A stretch of DNA of 64,000 bases from positions 1 through 64,000 of IMG/VR virus record IMGVR_UViG_3300033153_004457, one strand, 5' to 3'. Both the position numbers and the translations under genes were made by a program. Each line of letters begins with the position of its first letter. The stretch's first letter is position 1. Of this stretch, positions 51,698 to 59,795 are shown piece after piece. A model generated the notes under the pieces. That model made no database searches, was not told the origin of the DNA, and saw only the letters and a list, made by a program, of their open reading frames with translations. This DNA comes from a virus.

Positions 51698-52681
51698 TCA
51701 TGCCATGTCCACGTAACATTCACATCTGAAATGGAATGATGGCAGTCTTGGCTTTCCGTCGTTCAATAGTTTCTCGGCTGCGGCCTCTTTGGCGGGCGAG
51801 TTCGCACCTGGCACGTCGAAATGGAATGAAGGCTGTGCGGCTTTCAAGTCCTCTTTCGTTTCAGCGTTCAGCATTTTTTCCAGATGGTTCAAGCCGCGAC
51901 GAACCGTGAACTCTTGACCGTCCATGCTGATACAGCCAATACATGTCCGGTTCGTCTTGAGACTGCGAACGACATACCGCATAGCGCCCGCGTCATTCAT
52001 GGCGTACAGCGAAGACGATGTACGCGAAAACTGAGCCTGTGTTTCTGCCAAGCCGCTGAAATATTGTCCAGCCGTTCCACGGAAACCCGGTGGTATCACT
52101 TTGCTCTCAAGAGCACCGGGTTTCAAGCGAAAGGCTTTCTCCAAGTCCTTCTTTACTGCGACACCCGTTTCTTCCAGGGTAAGACCGCGCTCGAACACGT
52201 TGACCCGCACGCTTTCTGCGACGGTCGCCTGTACACTTTCCGAGTAAAACGAAGCGGTGGACCAACCCGTTTGCCGCTCGATGGCTGCAATGGCTTCTGT
52301 GTCGGCTTCAGACCAGAAACCGATGCCAATTTTCGGTGCCTTTTTGGCTTTCTCTACAGCCTTTAATTTCATACGTTTGATGGCATCGACTTTCGCGAAG
52401 CGGTACAGGTATTCTATGTCCGCTGAAATTCGCTCTTCGACGTTGCCTTGGAACTGGCCCATACGTTTATCTACCCTTGCTAAGAAAGCGTTGACAGCCG
52501 ACTTCGTGCGCTTCAGTTTTCCGGCTTGCTTTATCAGCGGAAGGGCCAAGTCACGCCATTCAGATGTGAGGTAAAGACCAAGGGCAGGTATGACGGTTGT
52601 ATCCTTCGGCTCTCTCTTCTTCCTTTTATCGACGAGTATAGCAAATATCTTTAATGTTTTCAATCGGTCTTGTACGTTCAT
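51698..52681 (-). CDS. Mu gpF-like head morphogenesis protein
   Basis: This is a 327-residue protein. The C-terminal third has the Mu gpF family signature: TCIGCISMDGQEFTV, then a stretch ending in SFHFRCECYVDMA, where Cys and His usually bind zinc. The N-terminal half is helical (WSEADTEAIAAIERQTGW region near 115-140). Such proteins are minor capsid proteins ejected or used in head assembly. It follows the portal-side cassette. The start is ATG 52681 with a weak GAGGG. Confidence 0.82.
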   Translation of the reverse strand: MNVQDRLKTLKIFAILVDKRKKREPKDTTVIPALGLYLTSEWRDLALPLIKQAGKLKRTKSAVNAFLARVDKRMGQFQGNVEERISADIEYLYRFAKVDAIKRMKLKAVEKAKKAPKIGIGFWSEADTEAIAAIERQTGWSTASFYSESVQATVAESVRVNVFERGLTLEETGVAVKKDLEKAFRLKPGALESKVIPPGFRGTAGQYFSGLAETQAQFSRTSSSLYAMNDAGAMRYVVRSLKTNRTCIGCISMDGQEFTVRRGLNHLEKMLNAETKEDLKAAQPSFHFDVPGANSPAKEAAAEKLLNDGKPRLPSFHFRCECYVDMA

Positions 52682-52696
52682 ACCTGTACGGCCCTC

Positions 52697-53851
52697 TTAC
52701 CATTTGCCAGAAAGTGCCAGCTTTTTGATTTTCTCGAAATCGTTCCTGTCGGCCATGTCTTTTCCAAGGAACTTTTTGACCTTTACGAAGTTTCTACCGA
52801 CGAACCTTACCATCGCAGAAAACTCTTCTGGGCTACTTCCAAACATACCTATTTGGAAATCAAAACAGTTAATAAAATCGACAGGACCGGCTCGTAATGT
52901 GAATAACTTCTTAGCGTAAAGATGCCACCCTTTCGCTGTACCGCCCGTCTCTAGGTTCCTGTAGATCATCGGTTTCACTTTATGATTATGATTTTTGGTA
53001 ATGACATTCAGTCGATGCCAGATTTCTTCCGGCGTATCATTGAAACCGTAAAGCATATACCAACGGCCTTCGCTTTTCATTCCGTGTTTCGTTATCAGGT
53101 CCAAAGTCTTGGTAGCGGCTTTCTCTACACCTTTACTGTCCCAAGAAAACCGAACAACCGGTATTTGTTGTCGGTGTCTTTTGAACAATTCGACAAAGCG
53201 TTCATCCTTCGCGAACATTCTACAATCGAGTCCTTGGTTGAAATCGATTGTCATTCCACGCTTGGTCAGTTCGGCTAGAACGCCCTCTACCCAATCGTAA
53301 CCGCATGCCAGTATGTTATTGTCCATCGAAATAAAATGCGTGTGGCCTGGTGCCAAATAGTTTTTCCAGTGCTCATTCTTGTACAGTTTGCCTTCTATTT
53401 TCGGCACGACACACCACGGACATTTCCGAGTGCAGCCACGAGAGGTAAAACCAAATGAGAAGTCCATACCTAATGCCTCGTAGCAGGGCGTCTCATGCTC
53501 GAACTCAGATTGGAGGCCCGTAATTACTTCCGCACCGGGAACGTGTTGCTCGAACAGTTCTGGTTTCAGGGTAGCCGTCACACCTCCGATTTTGATTTTC
53601 GCTTTTTTGAACTTGCTCTGAAAGGACCGGATGTAGCCGATGTCCTTTTCCAGATTGAAAAGAAAGATCGGAGAAAAACAAATCTCGTCCGGTACGAAAT
53701 TCTTAGGTGTCCTCTTGCACGAGGTAATTCTTACATCGTTACCGATTCTCTTTTCATACGAATACAGTTTGAGCAGACCGAGTGGTGATGGGAACTGCAT
53801 TCCCTTGCTCTTCGTTGAGTGATCGAGATGTACTAACAGAGTCTTTGTCAT
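52697..53851 (-). CDS. radical SAM protein, tandem copy 2
   Basis: This is a 384-residue radical-SAM protein. The CX3CX2C motif GCTRKCPWC puts its cluster cysteines at 140, 144 and 147. The N-terminal about 110 residues look like a Rossmann-type (B12-binding-like) domain, with TLLVHLDHS and IKIGGVTAT. Other features are DNNILACG, GRWYMLYGFNDTPEEIW and a C-terminal KKLFTLRAGPVDFINCFDFQ. It aligns along its whole length with the neighbouring copy at 53861-55009. Radical-SAM enzymes use a 4Fe-4S cluster and S-adenosylmethionine; substrate unknown. The ATG follows AAGGGA, nine bases after the upstream stop. Confidence 0.88.
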   Translation of the reverse strand: MTKTLLVHLDHSTKSKGMQFPSPLGLLKLYSYEKRIGNDVRITSCKRTPKNFVPDEICFSPIFLFNLEKDIGYIRSFQSKFKKAKIKIGGVTATLKPELFEQHVPGAEVITGLQSEFEHETPCYEALGMDFSFGFTSRGCTRKCPWCVVPKIEGKLYKNEHWKNYLAPGHTHFISMDNNILACGYDWVEGVLAELTKRGMTIDFNQGLDCRMFAKDERFVELFKRHRQQIPVVRFSWDSKGVEKAATKTLDLITKHGMKSEGRWYMLYGFNDTPEEIWHRLNVITKNHNHKVKPMIYRNLETGGTAKGWHLYAKKLFTLRAGPVDFINCFDFQIGMFGSSPEEFSAMVRFVGRNFVKVKKFLGKDMADRNDFEKIKKLALSGKW

Positions 53852-53860
53852 TCGCTTCCC

Positions 53861-55009
53861 TTACCATTTACCAGAGTTTGCCAGCTCTCTGATTCTCTTG
53901 AAATCGTGCTCGTCGGCCAGATCCTTTCCGATGTACTTTTTGACCTTCGCGTGATTCCTACCGACGAATTTCATTAGGTTCATGAATTCTTCAAAGTCCT
54001 TTCCGAACAGACCTCTCTGGAAATCGAAACAGTTGATGATGTCAACAGGACCGGCTCTCAGGGTGAACAACTTTTTGGCGTGCGAGTACCAACCGGTTGG
54101 AGCCTTACCCGTTGTCAAGTCTCTGTAGATCATCGGCTTGACTTTGTGTCCATAGTCGGTGATAGTTTTTATTCTATTCCAGATTTCTTCCGGCGTGTCT
54201 TTGAAACCGTAAAGCATATACCATCGACCTTCGCCGCTGTACTTGTGAGACTTCATCATTTTCAAAGTCTCAAGAGCGGCCTTTGACGAGGCTTTGCTGT
54301 CCCACGCAAACCTGATGATGGGCATATGTTTCTTATACTTTTTGAAAACTTTGATGAAGCCTTCGTCTTTTACGAACAGCCTACAATCCAACGCTTGATT
54401 GAAATCGACTGTCATGTTTCTTTCTGACATCTCGGATAGAACTTCTTCCATCCACTCTGGCCCGCACGCGAGAACGTTGTTATCTATCGCGATGAAATGC
54501 TTGTGACCCGGTGCCAAAGCGTTCTTCCATTTTTCGTTCGTGTAAATCTTACCTTCGATTTTTGGAACGACACACCACGGGCATTTTCTGACGCATCCAC
54601 GCGATGTAAAACCGAAAGAGAAATCCATTCCCATCGCCTCGTAACAAGGCGTTTCATCGTCAAACTCAGGCTGAAGGCCGGTGAATATTTCGGCCTCTGG
54701 AATGTGCTCTTTGAAAAGCTCTGGTCTCATGGTAGCCATTACGCCACCGATTTTGATTTTCGCTTTCTTGAACCTGTTCTGGAAAGCGCGAATGTAACCG
54801 ATGTCCTTTTCTGCATTGAACAGGAACAGCGGTGAGAAGCAAATCTCATCGGGCGTGAAATCCTTCGGCGTTATTTTACACGAAGTGATCCGCACGTCAT
54901 CGCCAAGCCGCTTCCGGTACGAGTACAGTTTGAGTAGGCCAAGCGGCGATGGAACTTGCATGCGCTTGCTCTTCGTCGAGTGGTCAAGGTGTACTAACAA
55001 GGTCTTCAC
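53861..55009 (-). CDS. radical SAM protein, tandem copy 1
   Basis: This 382-residue protein aligns with its neighbour along the whole length; roughly 60 percent of positions look identical by eye. The cluster motif GCVRKCPWC places Cys at 139, 143 and 146. The start is GTG 55009, which overlaps the ParB-like gene's stop (GTGA) and has GGAG eight bases upstream; an in-frame ATG at 55045 lies inside the ParB-like gene. The two copies and the ParB-like protein form one translation unit. It probably modifies DNA, RNA or protein by radical chemistry; substrate unknown. Confidence 0.88.
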   Translation of the reverse strand: MKTLLVHLDHSTKSKRMQVPSPLGLLKLYSYRKRLGDDVRITSCKITPKDFTPDEICFSPLFLFNAEKDIGYIRAFQNRFKKAKIKIGGVMATMRPELFKEHIPEAEIFTGLQPEFDDETPCYEAMGMDFSFGFTSRGCVRKCPWCVVPKIEGKIYTNEKWKNALAPGHKHFIAIDNNVLACGPEWMEEVLSEMSERNMTVDFNQALDCRLFVKDEGFIKVFKKYKKHMPIIRFAWDSKASSKAALETLKMMKSHKYSGEGRWYMLYGFKDTPEEIWNRIKTITDYGHKVKPMIYRDLTTGKAPTGWYSHAKKLFTLRAGPVDIINCFDFQRGLFGKDFEEFMNLMKFVGRNHAKVKKYIGKDLADEHDFKRIRELANSGKW

Positions 55010-55617
55010 TTTTCGCTCCGTAGCAAGTCGAGGACTTTTTGCCATGGGTCCGGTTTTCGTTTTTCCAATTCGGCTTCGATGTCTTGTACGAGGTCCGCAG
55101 GAATGTCGAGAATCTTACCCGTATCAGTACCGAAGATTGAAACGTCTGTCGGGTTCATACCATCGTTTTCCAGCGTTTTCTTCATCTCGTCAAGATCGAT
55201 GTCCGAGAAGTCGAACGATTCCATCACCTCGTCGAAGTCGAGCTTTGCGTCTTTCATGTAGTCCGTGAGGCTTGTGTCGGACATCTTTCCGTACTGACTT
55301 GTGATTGCAAGTAGCTTGTGCTTCGCCTCTTTCATGGACTTCGCTTCTACCCATATCACGGGGAGCTTTGGAACTTCGTGTCCCTCTTCGCCTAGACGCG
55401 CAATGGTTCTATGGCGTTGATGTCCGTCGAGCAAATAATGTTTTCCAGCATTACGCCAGATAAAAAACGGTGCCGAGAAACCGTACTTGAGAATTTCCTT
55501 ACTGAGCTTTTCGTAATTCTCTTCCGACAGGCTTTTCAATTCACCCTGGAATGGCACCATTTCGTCGAGGGCGAGTACGTCCGCGCCCTTGCATTTGATT
55601 CTGATTTTCGTTGTCAT
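55006..55617 (-). CDS. ParB-fold (ParB/sulfiredoxin-type) protein
   Basis: This is a 203-residue protein. The N-terminal about 90 residues have the ParB N-terminal fold: NYEKLSKEILKYGFSAPFFIW then the signature YLLDGHQRHRTIARLG, where DGHQRHR is the nucleotide-binding/catalytic loop. The C-terminal part has the helix-turn features (SLTDYMKDAKLDFDEV, FDFSDIDLDEMKKTLE) typical of ParB domains fused to DNA methyltransferases, but no methyltransferase follows; two radical-SAM genes do. The start ATG overlaps the portal stop. It may bind DNA or act as a partner for the radical-SAM proteins. Confidence 0.82.
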   Translation of the reverse strand: MTTKIRIKCKGADVLALDEMVPFQGELKSLSEENYEKLSKEILKYGFSAPFFIWRNAGKHYLLDGHQRHRTIARLGEEGHEVPKLPVIWVEAKSMKEAKHKLLAITSQYGKMSDTSLTDYMKDAKLDFDEVMESFDFSDIDLDEMKKTLENDGMNPTDVSIFGTDTGKILDIPADLVQDIEAELEKRKPDPWQKVLDLLRSEK

Positions 55618-57422
55618 TTTTCAACCTCGTCGTCTGGAAATTGGGCAGATGGATGTATGAGCGCATCGGCCAGCGGGTCGATGCCAAGCTCGATACCAAG
55701 GCTATGCAACAGTATCTTCTCGATCTTCTCGAATGCGTTACCGTCATCGGCCTTTGCTACCGGTTGCTTTGGCACTTGTCCGGAATTCGGTGCGACCGTT
55801 CCCGTTTGTTGGTTTCCTGCTGTAGCTCCTGCGAGACCGACGAGAGTAAGGGAAAGTGGAATGTCAGGATCGAAACCGTGTTTGTCTTTGTCGTATTTCG
55901 GTATCTCACGTCCGAGAACATCGCTCATAACTTCGACTGCGAGATTCGGAGATACCGCGCCCGCCTTGTCGGTTCCAAGAATCTTCACAAGGTCTTGGTC
56001 GTTCGTGACGTTCGCGCTGTTCGACTTGAACGTGTGGTGCTTCATGTTGAATTCGGTTCGCAAGAAACGATTCATCCATACATCGAAGTCACCGCGCTCT
56101 GGGCTGAACACTTGCTCATCCGCGAGCTTCCGGCTTTCCTGTGCGGTCGAGCGGTTGTAGTCTTCCGACTTGCCAACGAAGATCGGGGGCAACCGAAAAG
56201 ACCGGCGTACCTTTTCGCCGTTGTTCTTGTCGTAATCCTGAAAGAGTTGGTCTTCTTTCTGTGCGCCCGACACATCTTTGATTTCCATCTTCATCGTGCC
56301 GGGGTTGATCTGTCCTTCTTCTGCGGGTTCGGCCTCGATGATAAGGACGCTTGAGCGGTTACTGTTGCCCGCTACACGGGTTTCGATGAACTCTTCGACA
56401 CGCTTTACACTGTCGCCTGTGAGCTGTCCGTTAGACACCAAGATAATCATGGAAGGAATGTTATTGTTCTCGAACGTCACGAAGTTGATTTCGTCCGCGC
56501 TTCGGGAACCGTATATGCTAAAGAGGTTTCCGATGAATCGCGGTAAGCAATACGGCGTTCGCGATGACTTGATGGCACCGAAAGTCTTGGCCGAATTCGC
56601 ATACGGCTTGCTCACTTTCGTGCCGTCTTTCAGTGTTCCGTTCGTGACGGCTTGACCGGTCTTCGGGTCGATGTCCCGTGGGTCTCCCCACTCTTTCAAA
56701 TAAACAATTTTCTCGGCTACCTTGTGTGCGATGCGACGAAAACGTTTCTTGAAACGCCGCTCTTCCATTTTCTTGGTAGACTTGTTGTAATACTTGATAC
56801 GAGCTTCCGTGAACTCCTTGTCCATCTTGGTCCAGCGGGCAAGGTGCGGTTCGATTCGCATCAAGGAACTCACACCGGCTTTCTTAGCATACGGTATGAT
56901 TTCCCACCAGCCATCACCCGTCTCTTCGGTGTCCTGGCGTGTCATCTTTCTCAGCTTGGTAATGTCCTCGTCGAAGTTCACGTTGTCGAGAAACCCTTCG
57001 AGGTTTCCACGCTCTGCTAGAACTTCCTTTTTGATCGCAGCGGTTCTTTCGGCTTCGTCCATGGCCGTCTCTACCAGGCGATACCCGAACCCGTCGATGT
57101 TCGTAACCATCGCATCAACGCACTGTCCAAGCTCTGTATTATTTTCACGAAGCGTGGAAAGGTGGAGCGTCGGGTACGGTGGGTGAATGATATTGCCGTG
57201 ACCGCTGAACGCCGGGTCTTGCTCCATCTGTTGTGATTGCTCTTCGCCAAGCGCCCTGACAATGGTGGCTTTCAGAACCTTCATGTTTTCGTGACTTTGC
57301 TTGGAACCGCTACCCGCTACTTTACCGACTGCGGTTACGCTTCCCTTTGATGCGCTGTCGACCTTTGCTGGTACGGCTGACGCCGATAGTTTCGCCGGTG
57401 CTGGTTTCGTTTTTCGAGCCAT
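55614..57422 (-). CDS. portal protein
   Basis: This is a 602-residue protein next to the terminase. I start at ATG 57422 (MARKTKPAP), eight bases after GGAG; a longer in-frame start has no Shine-Dalgarno. Portal-like features include TLHLSTLRENNTELGQCVDAM, ETGDGWWEIIPYAKKAGV, ADEINFVTFENNNIP and the crown/stem-region GEKVRRSFRLPPIFVGKSEDYNRSTAQ. It forms the DNA-entry ring. The first 40 residues are Ala/Lys-rich, probably disordered. Confidence 0.85.
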   Translation of the reverse strand: MARKTKPAPAKLSASAVPAKVDSASKGSVTAVGKVAGSGSKQSHENMKVLKATIVRALGEEQSQQMEQDPAFSGHGNIIHPPYPTLHLSTLRENNTELGQCVDAMVTNIDGFGYRLVETAMDEAERTAAIKKEVLAERGNLEGFLDNVNFDEDITKLRKMTRQDTEETGDGWWEIIPYAKKAGVSSLMRIEPHLARWTKMDKEFTEARIKYYNKSTKKMEERRFKKRFRRIAHKVAEKIVYLKEWGDPRDIDPKTGQAVTNGTLKDGTKVSKPYANSAKTFGAIKSSRTPYCLPRFIGNLFSIYGSRSADEINFVTFENNNIPSMIILVSNGQLTGDSVKRVEEFIETRVAGNSNRSSVLIIEAEPAEEGQINPGTMKMEIKDVSGAQKEDQLFQDYDKNNGEKVRRSFRLPPIFVGKSEDYNRSTAQESRKLADEQVFSPERGDFDVWMNRFLRTEFNMKHHTFKSNSANVTNDQDLVKILGTDKAGAVSPNLAVEVMSDVLGREIPKYDKDKHGFDPDIPLSLTLVGLAGATAGNQQTGTVAPNSGQVPKQPVAKADDGNAFEKIEKILLHSLGIELGIDPLADALIHPSAQFPDDEVEK

Positions 57423-57502
57423 GCTTTTCTCCGTCGTTGGTGTTCCCGTCGTGAACATTCAAATTACATTTAGGATACATCGCTTTCTGACATCCTTCAA
57501 TA

Positions 57503-58990
57503 TCATATTACGCCGAACGTTTTTCGTGGCTTTCTCATTCGCAGGAACGACCCCATTACCGCGAAGTCCAGAGCGTCGAACTCATCGTCGTGTTCCGCGT
57601 CTGGAAATGCTATCAAGTTATCTGTAAACTCAGCCACGCCGTATTTTGGAAAGTACATGAGGCCGTTCTCGAACTTGGCAGAGAGCCGCCACGCCCGTAC
57701 CACCTTGTCCTTGTGGGTCCAGAACGGTTTCACTGGTACGTCTGTCAACGCTGCAAGAATTTGAGCTTGCGAATCCTGGTACGCGTTCGATTCGATGAAG
57801 ACCCGTAACGGGTGGTACTGGTCGCTCTTCTGTCTTATCTTCGAGAAGGTCTGCAAGAAAGACAGGCGTTCGTGGAACATGTCGATCAGAAACATTTGAC
57901 CGAATTCGTTTTTACCAATTGTCGCAATCGCAACGAAATCGGCACTTTCCTTTTGAGATATGGCGAGGTCAACGCCCATGAAAATACGAAGGTCCGGTGG
58001 TATGATTTCATAGTGTTTGATGTGCTCATACTTGAATATTTTACCTTCCATTCCATCGGTATTGTTCTGATAGCCCGCATCGAAGATGATCTTGCCAGAC
58101 GTGCGCCGCTTGGCCTTCAGCCATTCGATACTCAACTTTTCTTCCCAAATCGATTCGCCGTTCGGTCGTATCGCCGGGTAGATATTGTAAACGAAATCCA
58201 TTTCGCTTGGATTGCTAATCGGCATGCGCTTACCGTCTTCACCTCTAACGGAGGAAACGGAAATCAGGTACTCGTACAGGTCGTTCGGGTAATACCGTGT
58301 ACCATGACCCCACATCCGGCCACCGGGTTCGAGTGTCGGGTCGAGAACTTTGAGATACCATATGCGGAGTTTTTCGCGCTGCAATTCGGTGCGCGAATTC
58401 TCTTCGTCTACGAGGTCGTCGAACAGTATCAAATCATAGTGACGACCGACGACAGCGCCGCCAACACCGAGACACGTAATGTTCGATTCCTTTGCGAAGA
58501 TTTTACGTTCCTTGACGTTGATCTCATCGTTGGACCACTTGTTACCCTTCATGTTGCCGAACATCATGATAAACTTTTCATTCGATTCCATGTGATTGAC
58601 AATCTCACGCAGGAATACTTCGGCTTGGGTTTGAGTGTTCGACGATATGAGGATTCGTATATTTGGGTTTCTCAGTAGCTCGTAGAGGGCGCGTGCTGCA
58701 ACGAGTGCAGTTGATTTACCAACACCACGAGGTGCGAGTACGAGTGTTCTGTAATGCCTTTCCTGTCTGCGGAGCATGAGGCGGTGGCACTGTGCTACCT
58801 GATAGCCAAGGACTTCCTTCATCAATATACATACGCGCTCATACGCCGGGATGTCATCGCCTAGTATCAGGTCGCGTAGCTCATCGACTTCGGCAGAGCG
58901 CAACATATTTAATGCGCGTTCGTCCTCTTCTCTTTCTTCAAGTGCCTTGTCGATGTCGGGCGCTTGCTCTGTGTCGTGCGCCTCACTCAT
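57503..58990 (-). CDS. terminase large subunit
   Basis: This is a 495-residue packaging ATPase/nuclease. The ATPase half has Walker A APRGVGKST (86-94) and Walker B LILFDDLVDEE (187-197). The nuclease half has FMGVDLAIS (Asp341), VFIESN (Glu400) and EHDDEFDALDF (Asp472), the RNase H-type acidic triad. It cuts and pumps DNA into heads through the portal encoded by the next gene. The start ATG overlaps the upstream stop. Family assignment is secure from both motor and nuclease motifs. Confidence 0.95.
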   Translation of the reverse strand: MSEAHDTEQAPDIDKALEEREEDERALNMLRSAEVDELRDLILGDDIPAYERVCILMKEVLGYQVAQCHRLMLRRQERHYRTLVLAPRGVGKSTALVAARALYELLRNPNIRILISSNTQTQAEVFLREIVNHMESNEKFIMMFGNMKGNKWSNDEINVKERKIFAKESNITCLGVGGAVVGRHYDLILFDDLVDEENSRTELQREKLRIWYLKVLDPTLEPGGRMWGHGTRYYPNDLYEYLISVSSVRGEDGKRMPISNPSEMDFVYNIYPAIRPNGESIWEEKLSIEWLKAKRRTSGKIIFDAGYQNNTDGMEGKIFKYEHIKHYEIIPPDLRIFMGVDLAISQKESADFVAIATIGKNEFGQMFLIDMFHERLSFLQTFSKIRQKSDQYHPLRVFIESNAYQDSQAQILAALTDVPVKPFWTHKDKVVRAWRLSAKFENGLMYFPKYGVAEFTDNLIAFPDAEHDDEFDALDFAVMGSFLRMRKPRKTFGVI

Positions 58991-59187
58991 GTGCGAATTT
59001 CCACCTTCTCCAAACGCTTGCCAAGCGCGGCGTTCAGCAGACCACTGAGTGTGATTCTACCGTTCGTCTTGCCGTCTTTCGCAAGCTGATTGTTCTTGAT
59101 GGTAACGTATAACATCGCCTTGTTCTTTAGGTCGATGTCCATGTTGAATGTGGTGGGTACTGTTTTATTCCCCTTGGCCCTTGTCAT
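58987..59187 (-). CDS. small RHH-like protein, possible terminase small subunit
   Basis: This is a 66-residue protein. ATG 59187 has GGAGG seven bases upstream; an ATG four codons earlier lies on the Shine-Dalgarno. VPTTFNMDIDLKNKAM (a strand then helix) and ITLSGLLNAALGKRLE (a second helix) resemble a ribbon-helix-helix fold. It is the first gene after the promoter and directly precedes the terminase, where a small terminase subunit or an autoregulator would be expected. The RHH match is by eye only. Confidence 0.65.
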   Translation of the reverse strand: MTRAKGNKTVPTTFNMDIDLKNKAMLYVTIKNNQLAKDGKTNGRITLSGLLNAALGKRLEKVEIRT

Positions 59188-59218
59188 TGTTTCCTCCATT
59201 CGTATTGCCGTATGTAGA

Positions 59219-59248
59219 TAAATACAGCAATAGAATGTGGAATGTCAA
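59219..59248 (-). promoter_or_regulatory. late-operon promoter candidate
   Basis: Minus-strand TTGACA (59243-59248), 18-base spacer, TATTTA (59219-59224). It lies about 30 bases before the start of the terminase-operon gene at 59187 and after the hairpin at 59285-59321. A perfect -35 but a weak -10. Confidence 0.5.
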
Positions 59249-59284
59249 GGAGAGTGTTTCACGGTGGGCTGTGACGCGGGAGTA

Positions 59285-59321
59285 CCGGTCGACCTCGCCA
59301 TGCACTAACGAGGTCGACCGG
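59285..59321 (-). terminator. strong hairpin, possible terminator or operator
   Basis: A perfect 13-bp stem CCGGTCGACCTCG with its complement (59285-59297 and 59309-59321) and an 11-base loop lies 14 bases after the stop of the 59335 gene. There is no T-run, so Rho-independent termination is not typical. Each arm contains the palindrome GGTCGACC, so it could also be a protein-binding site. Confidence 0.55.
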
Positions 59322-59334
59322 AGAGAGGAACCGC

Positions 59335-59784
59335 CTAGAATTCGATAGGCGGTAACATGGCTGGTGGTAGGTGCTTTGCGAGACTTACGAAATTGTGAAT
59401 GAATTGTCTTGCGTGCTCTTCCGTTGCGTACAAGGTGCTGGTCAGGTCGTAGCGGTCGACACCGACACGTTCGCCGCGCCTGATGGCGGGCCAGTGTGGG
59501 ACCGCTTCGGGTTTCTCGTAGAGCTTCCAGTGGTGTCGCTCTGCATCGAAGGTGCGGACGTGTGATTTACCAATCACGCATCGGTCGCGGTTCTTCATCG
59601 TCCTACCCCACTTGAGAGCCCAACCGTACACCTTGCCGCCGCTGAACCCTATGATGTGGACGATGGAACCGTTTTCGCTGACGGCATCGAATTCGTGTTT
59701 GTTCATCTCCCATATGAAGCCGAGAGGAACCCACGTTTCGTCGTTGCCAAGGTTATACTTTTCTTGAATCGAATCTGTGTTCAC
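59335..59784 (-). CDS. hypothetical protein
   Basis: This is a 149-residue protein. I start at GTG 59784; an AAAGGAGG lies four bases upstream, and the longer ATG frame would put this Shine-Dalgarno inside the coding sequence. Features are WVPLGFIWEMNKHEFDAV and a C-terminal ATEEHARQFIHNFVSLAKH. No family recognised. It is the last gene before the hairpin that ends this block. Confidence 0.6.
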   Translation of the reverse strand: MNTDSIQEKYNLGNDETWVPLGFIWEMNKHEFDAVSENGSIVHIIGFSGGKVYGWALKWGRTMKNRDRCVIGKSHVRTFDAERHHWKLYEKPEAVPHWPAIRRGERVGVDRYDLTSTLYATEEHARQFIHNFVSLAKHLPPAMLPPIEF

Positions 59785-59795
59785 GTTGCCTCCTT

